NCBI GenBank assembly: GCA_018713425.1
Contig: DVOT01000171.1
Location: 1 to 5,353 of the forward strand
DNA: 5,353 nucleotides
Reading direction: 5' to 3'
Source: Alectryocaccomicrobium faecavium
GTDB lineage: Bacteria; Bacillota; Clostridia; Christensenellales; Aristaeellaceae
Shown: positions 1-4,525 of the stretch, one piece after another
Numbering within the stretch: the first letter of the stretch is position 1
How the letters are laid out: every line of letters starts with the position of its first letter
The notes under the pieces: generated by a model
Told to the model about the DNA's origin: nothing
Seen by the model: only the letters and a program-made list of their open reading frames with translations
The model's database searches: none
Made by a program: the position numbers and the translations under genes

Positions 1-140
1 ACGCCCTCCAGCAGCGCCCACGCACCGCACGCCAGGCAAATTCCCACCAAAACCAGGCCCAGCGCCCGCGCCCAGGAACGGCGCGCGCGCCGGTACGCAT
101 ACCTGCGCACCGGATACCTATGCCTCGGGTATCTACGCAT
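1..140 (-). CDS. N-terminal fragment of a basic, membrane-anchored protein (runs off the window edge)
   Basis: Reading the minus strand from the ATG at 140-138 gives 46 open codons to the window edge. The protein begins with about 22 residues very rich in Arg and Tyr (MRRYPRHRYPVRRYAYRR...), followed by one hydrophobic helix (about residues 24-44, ALGLVLVGICLACGAWALL) and then Glu-Gly. This is a positive-inside N-terminal membrane anchor or uncleaved signal. The start is well supported: a purine-rich GGGAGGGG site lies 5 bases upstream, and a sigma-A-type promoter sits further up. The gene is divergent from the GGDEF-EAL gene. The product cannot be named from 46 residues. The basic head plus a helix ending in a G-x-W-x-L-x-x-G-like pattern reminds me of the sporulation protein YunB, but LCP-type or other anchored proteins are equally possible. 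The existence of the gene is fairly sure; its identity is not. Confidence 0.7.
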   Translation of the reverse strand, partial: MRRYPRHRYPVRRYAYRRARRSWARALGLVLVGICLACGAWALLEG

Positions 141-145
141 CCCGT

Positions 146-153
146 CCCCTCCC
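146..153 (-). promoter_or_regulatory. Ribosome binding site of the leftward gene
   Basis: On the minus strand the sequence GGGAGGGG ends 5 bases before the ATG at 140, with its GGAGG core (152-148) 7 bases away. This near-ideal Shine-Dalgarno site fixes the start of the truncated leftward gene. Confidence 0.7.
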
Positions 154-184
154 GGTTTTTCTTTTGTACCCACTCAATGGCTTT

Positions 185-213
185 ATTTTACCATAAATGT
201 CAGCACGTGGCAA
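185..213 (-). promoter_or_regulatory. Sigma-A-type promoter for the leftward gene
   Basis: On the minus strand, TTGCCA (plus-strand 208-213) and TAAAAT (plus-strand 185-190) are separated by exactly 17 bases. Each box matches the sigma-A consensus at 5 of 6 positions. Transcription should begin near base 178, giving a leader of about 38 bases that includes the ribosome binding site. This is the best promoter in the window together with the one at 3358-3386. Confidence 0.65.
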
Positions 214-245
214 GTCCCCGCGCAGCCGTCGCGCGCACAGCTAGT

Positions 246-300
246 TATATATTTTTTGTTTTCGTTTTGCGTTTGAGCGCATTTTCCCGTTTTTTCTCGA
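246..300. other. T-tract-rich, AT-rich stretch in the divergent spacer
   Basis: The 251-base spacer 141-391 holds the leftward promoter and, in its middle, a stretch with repeated T runs (near 252-257, 259-262, 265-268, 282-285 and 290-295) in otherwise GC-rich DNA. It contains TATATT-like sequences around 246-253, but no -35 box sits at a proper distance, so I cannot place the promoter of the GGDEF-EAL gene. The T runs could bend the DNA or act as an UP-like element. That role is inferred from base composition only. Confidence 0.3.
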
Positions 301-377
301 AAAAGTGGAAGGAAAACTCCGTGCGCAAGTCGAATTGTATTGGCACTCGCTGATTCTATTGCGCGCGCCGCATGGAG

Positions 378-384
378 AAAGGAG
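378..384 (+). promoter_or_regulatory. Ribosome binding site deciding the start of the GGDEF-EAL gene
   Basis: AAAGGAG lies 7 bases before the ATG at 392. The frame is open further upstream to a GTG at 305, but that codon is preceded by an A/T run with no Shine-Dalgarno site, and the 29 extra residues would precede what already looks like a normal N-terminus. The ATG at 392 is therefore preferred. Confidence 0.8.
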
Positions 385-391
385 CGCAATC

Positions 392-3316
392 ATGAATTCC
401 TCCCCACCAAAGCGATCGCCGTTTTTGCCATGGATGCTAGTAGCCGCATGCCTGGTCGCATTCGGCCTGGCGGCCTATGGCGGATACACCGCCCGCATGA
501 GCGATTCTTATCTCCCGCCAGCCGCGCCCGCCACGCTGAACGAGGGCTGGACGGTCATTACCGAGGACGGAGCGCGCACGCTCATCATCGAAAACACGCT
601 GCCCGCCATCGATTGCAGCGATACGGTGCTGGCCTTCCTTACCCGCAGCGAAGGGATCATTGCCCGCGTGAACGACCAGGAAATTTACCGCTATGGCACA
701 GAAAGCGAAACCGCCCTGGGCCGCTATTGGGGCAGCGTATGGTGCATGGTGCCGCTGGACGAGAGCTACGCGGGCCAGCGCGTTTCGCTGGAGTTCATCG
801 GGCGGTACAGCAATTCTGCCACGGATTCCTTCACCTTTTATCTGGATGAGCGCAGCGCCGTCGTCTTCCACATCCTCGTGGCGAACTTTTTCCTGCTGAG
901 CAATTGCCTGATCTGCCTGATGATCGCCCTATGCCTGTTGGCCAGCGCGGCCCATCACGCGATATTGCGCCGGACGGACAGCGCCGCGCGGCTGTATTTG
1001 GGCACGCTGGTGTTGCTGGCGAGCGTTTGGGGCTTTACGGAAATGAACCTTTCGCAATTGGTGTTCCACCAGAAAGCCGTCGGCTACCTGCTCAATTTCG
1101 TATCGTTTTTCCTCCTCGGCGCGCCGTTCTCGCTGCTGCTGGGCGAACTGCTGCCGCGCTTTGCCCGCCGCTTCCGCGCGTTTGCCATCGCCTTCATCGC
1201 GTTCTTTCTGATAACCACAGCGCTGTACATGGCGGGAATCGCGAGCCCGACGGATTTGCTGCCCGTCGAACACATTATGGTGGCGCTGGTGACGCTGGAT
1301 TCCGTGGCCGTCTATGTGCGCCAGTTGCGCGATAAGCGCGGCAATCCGGCGCTGAGTACCGGCCTGGCGGTCTTTGCCGCCCTGGCATTCGCCGTACTGG
1401 TCTGGCACTATGTAGCGCCCCGCGCGCGGATATGGATCCTTTCGTTCACCGACCTGATTATGATTGGCGCGGATATCCTGATTGTGCTGTTCCACATGGC
1501 GATCGCGCGACAGGGCGCGCGCGACGCTGGCCGCGCGCAAATGTTCCAACGCCAGGCGTATACCGATGCCATGACCGGCGCGGGCAACCGCGCCGCCTTT
1601 GAAATGCGCATGGAAATGGCGGCCAACCAGCCGCCCGAGCAGCGCGCGCTGTTCATGCTCGACCTGAACAACCTGAAAAGCGTAAACGATACCCTTGGCC
1701 ACGAAACCGGCGACCAATTGATCCGCTGCCTGGTGGAAGTGCTGCGCGAGGCCTTTGGCCGCGATGGGGAAATCTACCGCTATGGCGGGGATGAATTCGT
1801 GGTGGTGATGGAAGGCGCGGACCAGGCGCGCGCAACGCAGGCGCGGAACGCCCTGGAGCGCGCGATCGATAGTCATAACCGGCGCGGCGGTTGCGCCATC
1901 GATACGGCCATTGGTCTCGCTGTGGATACCAGCGCCAGCGGCACGCCCATCCGCAAGCTGCTGCACGAAGCCGACGCGAATATGTACGCCGCCAAGCAGC
2001 GCCAAAAGAAAGCGAACGCTCTGCCTCATATGCCGCCGCGCGCGCTGCGCCTGCAGGTGGATCCATTGACGGGGCTGATGCCGTTTCCCGCCTTCCGCCA
2101 GCGCGTGTTCGAGCGGCTTTCCTCTGGTAGCGGCGGGGCTTATGCCATTCTCAGTTTTGACGTCAACCATTTCGACGGCTACAACCGTCTGTTCGGTTGG
2201 GAAGCTGGCGACCAACTGCTCAAACGAATGGCGGAACTGGCGCTGGCGCTGTGCGCGCCGGACGGATTTTGTGCCCACGGCGACGCCGATTCCTTCTGGG
2301 CCTTTGTGCCGTTTGACGAGCCAGAGGCCGTGTTCCGCTGCATCCGCGAACAAGCCCAAAATTTCCACGCGCCCTGGGAAGAACTCCATTTGTTTTTGAG
2401 CTTTGGCATCTACGCTGTGGACGACGTCCGCCTCACTGTCAGCGAAATGTGCCATCGCGCCGATCTGGCCAAGCGCTCGATCAAAGGCCGGTTCGATCAG
2501 CTATACGCGCTGTACGACAGCGCCCAGCACGAGCGGCAGACGCTGAACGCCCGCCTGCTCGGCTACATGCAATCCGGGCTCGCGAAAGAGGAGTTCGCGC
2601 CCTATTATCAGCCCTGGTTCGCGCCGGATGGCGTGCGAATCGTCGGCGCCGAGGCGCTGGTGCGCTGGAAGCATGACGACGGCACCCTTACGCCGCCCAA
2701 CGATTTCATCGAACTGTTTGAAAAGAGCGGGCTGCTGCTCTCGCTGGATTTGTATATGTTCGAGCGCGTGTGCCATGCGCAGCGCAAGCGGCTAGACCGC
2801 GGCCTCGCCTGCCCGCCGGTCTCCGTCAACCTGTCGCGGTTGCACGCCTACACGCCCGGCGGCGCGGCGGAGTTCCGCGCCATCCTCGACCGCTGCCAGC
2901 TTCCCCCCCAAATGGTCTGCATGGAACTCACGGAAACGGCCTTCATTAGCGAAACCGGGCGCATGGCCACCTTTGTGGAAGAACTGCGCGCCGCGGGCTT
3001 CCGCGTGGCGATGGACGATTTCGGTTCCGGCCAATCCTCGCTGAGCCAACTCAGCCAACTCAATGTGGACATCATCAAGTTCGACCGCGCGTTCTTGCTG
3101 GAAAGTTTTTCCAGCAAGCTGGGCCGCGTGCTGATCGAAAGCATGCTGCTCATCTGTCAGCGCCACGGCATAAAGACCGTCGCCGAGGGCGTCGAGCGGC
3201 CCGACCAACTCGCCTTCCTGCGCGAACACGGCTGCGACGCCATCCAGGGCGACCTGCTCGCCCCGGCGATGCCTGCGGAAGCTTACGAGCAGCTGCTCGC
3301 TCAGCGCGAAACGTGA
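392..3316 (+). CDS. Membrane sensor with seven-helix region, tandem GGDEF domains and EAL domain (bifunctional c-di-GMP enzyme)
   Basis: A 974-residue inner-membrane protein that should both make and break cyclic-di-GMP. Domain order: N-terminal helix (about 12-33); extracytoplasmic, probably beta-rich domain (about 36-155, with C75 and C118 that could pair); seven helices (about 157-186, 200-216, 229-252, 262-283, 292-310, 323-342, 350-371), a 7TMR-DISM-like layout; GGDEF domain 1 (about 386-545); GGDEF domain 2 (about 557-707); EAL domain (about 721-970). GGDEF 1 is intact: TGAGNR (395-400), D424, N432, D441 and GGDEF at 465-469. It lacks the RxxD inhibitory site (RDGE at 457-460, one residue closer than usual). 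GGDEF 2 is degenerate (DADSF at 631-635), so probably structural or regulatory. The EAL domain keeps its catalytic set: E754 of EALVRW, N813, E845, D875 and D876 of DDFGSG, K896, E932 of AEGVE, and Q952. The usual aromatic after QG is D954. The ligand of the outer domain is unknown. The gene has its own start region and is followed by a separate promoter. Confidence 0.95.
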   Translation: MNSSPPKRSPFLPWMLVAACLVAFGLAAYGGYTARMSDSYLPPAAPATLNEGWTVITEDGARTLIIENTLPAIDCSDTVLAFLTRSEGIIARVNDQEIYRYGTESETALGRYWGSVWCMVPLDESYAGQRVSLEFIGRYSNSATDSFTFYLDERSAVVFHILVANFFLLSNCLICLMIALCLLASAAHHAILRRTDSAARLYLGTLVLLASVWGFTEMNLSQLVFHQKAVGYLLNFVSFFLLGAPFSLLLGELLPRFARRFRAFAIAFIAFFLITTALYMAGIASPTDLLPVEHIMVALVTLDSVAVYVRQLRDKRGNPALSTGLAVFAALAFAVLVWHYVAPRARIWILSFTDLIMIGADILIVLFHMAIARQGARDAGRAQMFQRQAYTDAMTGAGNRAAFEMRMEMAANQPPEQRALFMLDLNNLKSVNDTLGHETGDQLIRCLVEVLREAFGRDGEIYRYGGDEFVVVMEGADQARATQARNALERAIDSHNRRGGCAIDTAIGLAVDTSASGTPIRKLLHEADANMYAAKQRQKKANALPHMPPRALRLQVDPLTGLMPFPAFRQRVFERLSSGSGGAYAILSFDVNHFDGYNRLFGWEAGDQLLKRMAELALALCAPDGFCAHGDADSFWAFVPFDEPEAVFRCIREQAQNFHAPWEELHLFLSFGIYAVDDVRLTVSEMCHRADLAKRSIKGRFDQLYALYDSAQHERQTLNARLLGYMQSGLAKEEFAPYYQPWFAPDGVRIVGAEALVRWKHDDGTLTPPNDFIELFEKSGLLLSLDLYMFERVCHAQRKRLDRGLACPPVSVNLSRLHAYTPGGAAEFRAILDRCQLPPQMVCMELTETAFISETGRMATFVEELRAAGFRVAMDDFGSGQSSLSQLSQLNVDIIKFDRAFLLESFSSKLGRVLIESMLLICQRHGIKTVAEGVERPDQLAFLREHGCDAIQGDLLAPAMPAEAYEQLLAQRET
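3044..3061 (+). repeat. Exact 9-base tandem repeat inside the EAL coding region
   Basis: AGCCAACTC occurs twice back to back and encodes part of LSQLSQL after the DDFGSG motif. The residue count between DDFG and the VDIIKFD strand is that of normal EAL domains, so this looks like local sequence convergence rather than an insertion. Confidence 0.6.
3094..3118 (+). repeat. Perfect 11-base inverted repeat (3-base loop) inside the EAL coding region
   Basis: CTTGCTGGAAA (3094-3104) is followed by GTT and then its exact reverse complement TTTCCAGCAAG (3108-3118). In mRNA this would form a stable hairpin. It lies between the K896/D898 and AEGVE motifs, encoding roughly residues 901-910. No U run follows, so it is not an intrinsic terminator. 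Its function, if any, is unknown. Confidence 0.7.
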
Positions 3317-3357
3317 CGCATTTGCGTGAAAATAATCGGTTTTTTGGCTTCTGGCTC

Positions 3358-3386
3358 TTGCCCTTTCGGGGTTTATCGTTTATAAT
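3358..3386 (+). promoter_or_regulatory. Sigma-A-type promoter for the 238-residue protein gene
   Basis: TTGCCC (3358-3363) and a perfect TATAAT (3381-3386) are separated by 17 bases. The predicted start near 3393 gives a leader of about 45 bases before the ATG at 3438. A second perfect TATAAT at 3391-3396 lies 10 bases downstream but has no matching -35 box. The promoter lies 41 bases after the stop of the GGDEF-EAL gene, so the downstream genes can be expressed independently of it. Confidence 0.65.
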
Positions 3387-3437
3387 AAAATATAATGAGG
3401 GAGAGTTTTACTATCCTGGGAAGAGAGGCGGACGGAC

Positions 3438-4154
3438 ATGTCGCAATGGGATACGAAAGGCCTGGCCGGACAGGCGGATGCTTTCCGGACGCTGCTGCGG
3501 CGCTTGCCGGGCGTGTACGCGGCCGGCCCTCGGTTTGACGAGAATGGCACGCTCAGCGAAATTCACGTGCTCGCTTCGCTTGCCCGCAGCCCCAAGCAGG
3601 TAGTGCGCGATGTACAATCCGCCATCTTCGCCGCCTACGGCATCGAAGTGGATCATCGCATCGTCAGCGTGGCGCAGCTGCCGGAAAACCCGTTTGCCAA
3701 CGACGAGGACGGGCTCTCGGAAGAAGAACCTCCCGCGGAAGCGCCGGCGGAAAGCGTGCGCTTGGCCGTGGTGGGCATTGATTCGCGTCTTTCGCTGGGC
3801 GAATATGCCGCGACCGTGCGCCTAGCCTATAACGGCCAGATTTTTGAAGGCGTGGCGCGTTGCCGCGACACCGCCATTCAACGCGATCGCGCCCCCGCGC
3901 AGGCCACCATCGACGCTGTGAACGCCTTCCTCGGCCACGAAGCCTACGCGCTGCTAGAAGTGAAACGCACGCATTTGTGGAGCGAGCCCGTGGCGTTGAC
4001 GGCGCTGGAGCTGATTGCCGACCGCGAACCCCGCGTGCTCATCGGCGCGGCGCTGGAAGGCGTGAATCCACCGTTGGGCATTGTACACAGCGCGCTCGAC
4101 GCGCTCAATCGTTCGCTCGGCCGCATGCGCCGGGTGGAAGAGCAAAAAGCTTAA
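3438..4154 (+). CDS. Conserved-looking two-domain protein of unknown function
   Basis: A 238-residue protein with no signal peptide or membrane segment, so predicted cytoplasmic. The N-terminal domain (about 14-83) has an alpha/beta pattern: a helix, LPGVYAAG, a strand around SEIHVLA, the motif SPKQVVRDVQSAI, then GIEVDHRIVSVAQL. An acidic, Pro-rich linker follows (about 84-105, DEDG...EEEPP). The C-terminal domain (about 106-230) also alternates strands and helices, ending in IVHSALDALNRSLGRM. I do not recognise a characterised family. The PKQVVRD...VDHR..SVAQ pattern and the C-terminal half resemble uncharacterised proteins I recall from Bacillota and Actinobacteria; this is memory, not a search. 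The start is supported by AGAGG (3424-3428), 9 bases upstream, and by its own promoter. It lies 113 bases before the mini-protein gene, on the same strand as the c-di-GMP genes. No catalytic motif is visible; a regulatory or adaptor role is possible but not shown. Confidence 0.85.
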   Translation: MSQWDTKGLAGQADAFRTLLRRLPGVYAAGPRFDENGTLSEIHVLASLARSPKQVVRDVQSAIFAAYGIEVDHRIVSVAQLPENPFANDEDGLSEEEPPAEAPAESVRLAVVGIDSRLSLGEYAATVRLAYNGQIFEGVARCRDTAIQRDRAPAQATIDAVNAFLGHEAYALLEVKRTHLWSEPVALTALELIADREPRVLIGAALEGVNPPLGIVHSALDALNRSLGRMRRVEEQKA

Positions 4155-4172
4155 ATTTCTTTTTCAGATCCG

Positions 4173-4236
4173 CCGCTCGCTTTTCCCGGCATACTCTAGC
4201 GAAGCGGAAAATTGCGTGTCTGCTAGCGAATGACAC
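4173..4236. repeat. Two imperfect/short inverted repeats with a repeated CTAGCGAA box, upstream of the mini-protein gene
   Basis: The 113-base spacer 4155-4267 holds an 8-pair stem with one bulge (CCGCTCGC 4173-4180 with GCGAAGCGG 4199-4207) and a second stem GTGTC/GACAC (4216-4220 with 4232-4236). The box CTAGCGAA occurs at 4196-4203 and again at 4223-4230, 27 bases apart, once in each structure. No U run follows either stem, so they are poor terminators. They could be an operator pair or chance. I see no convincing -35/-10 pair in this spacer, so the mini-protein and HD-GYP genes may be read from the promoter at 3358-3386. Confidence 0.35.
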
Positions 4237-4267
4237 AGCTTCCCAATGAGAATGGAGGCTGAAATTC

Positions 4268-4363
4268 GTGAAAAAGGCTAAGATCATGGCCGCCCTGATG
4301 GCACTGGCTTCCTTTGTGCTTTCCGCGGGCGCCTACATCACCTGGAAACCCTGGTGGGGTTAA
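4268..4363 (+). CDS. Mini-protein of 31 residues: signal-peptide-like or single-helix, Trp-rich tail
   Basis: A GTG-started ORF encodes a 31-residue product. It starts with a basic head (MKKAK), has a hydrophobic core (about 6-18, IMAALMALASFVL) and a small-residue stretch SAGA (19-22), and ends in the aromatic tail YITWKPWWG (23-31). GGAGG (4254-4258) lies 9 bases before the start, an ideal Shine-Dalgarno site, which is the main evidence that it is translated. The head, core and Ala-Gly-Ala look like a short type I signal peptide that could be cleaved after residue 22, freeing a nine-residue peptide with three Trp. It could equally stay as a small membrane protein or be a leader ORF controlling the gene downstream. 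It has no Cys, so it does not fit AgrD-type thiolactone peptides. It ends 162 bases before the HD-GYP gene and is in the same frame. I know no family for it. Confidence 0.6.
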   Translation: MKKAKIMAALMALASFVLSAGAYITWKPWWG

Positions 4364-4525
4364 TGGATGATCTTTGGCGGCGGGCCTGATGTTTTCCCGC
4401 GTTGGCCGGCGCAGCACGCCGCGCCAGCAAGGGCAACCAAAAAGCGTTGTGCCCAAAGCGCGCCTGGAGGCCCGCGCAGTCTTCAGGCATGCTTTGCGGC
4501 GGCGCAAAAAAGCGAGGGTACCAAA
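4364..4525 (+). other. Hairpin-rich spacer/leader before the HD-GYP gene
   Basis: This 162-base spacer contains a series of short local stems: GCGGG/CCCGC (4380-4384 with 4396-4400), GGCGC/GCGCC (4408-4412 with 4421-4425), GGGC/GCCC (4431-4434 with 4451-4454, extended by AAC/GTT), GCGCG/CGCGC (4458-4462 with 4473-4477) and TTTGCG/CGCAAA (4493-4498 with 4503-4508). The last ends 6 bases before the ribosome binding site. It does not match the c-di-GMP-I (GEMM) riboswitch motifs as I remember them. GC-rich DNA forms such stems readily, so a regulatory role is only a possibility. The frame is open from an ATG at 4367 into the HD-GYP gene, but the translation is low-complexity and basic and looks non-coding. 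Confidence 0.35.

Noticed and set aside
120..353. A 77-codon plus-strand frame across the divergent spacer
   Set aside because: It covers the leftward promoter and start region, lacks a ribosome binding site, and its translation is low-complexity Phe/Ser/Arg-rich sequence.
341..362. Possible sigma-54 promoter (TGGCAC ... TTGC)
   Set aside because: The distance between the GG and GC elements is about 19 bases instead of the required 10-11.
305..391. Upstream GTG at 305 as start of the GGDEF-EAL gene
   Set aside because: No ribosome binding site precedes it, whereas AAAGGAG sits 7 bases before the ATG at 392.
929..2455. A 508-codon open frame on the minus strand inside the GGDEF-EAL gene
   Set aside because: It lies opposite conserved GGDEF motifs and its translation is rich in Arg, Ala, Gln and His with no domain, typical of an antisense shadow in GC-rich coding DNA.
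3316..3345. Possible intrinsic terminator after the GGDEF-EAL gene (ACGC-ATTT-GCGT then a T6 run)
   Set aside because: The stem is only 4 pairs and the T run begins 12 bases after it, so efficient termination is unlikely.
4268..4363. AgrD-like cyclic thiolactone autoinducer peptide
   Set aside because: There is no Cys for a thiolactone, no acidic C-terminal region and no AgrB-like gene in the window.
4367..4525. ATG at 4367 as start of the HD-GYP gene
   Set aside because: It would add 53 basic, low-complexity residues before a typical MKIRAKAYVG start that has its own ribosome binding site.
4364..4525. c-di-GMP-I (GEMM) riboswitch before the HD-GYP gene
   Set aside because: A GGGCAACC-like piece is present, but the remaining conserved GEMM elements and their order are not.
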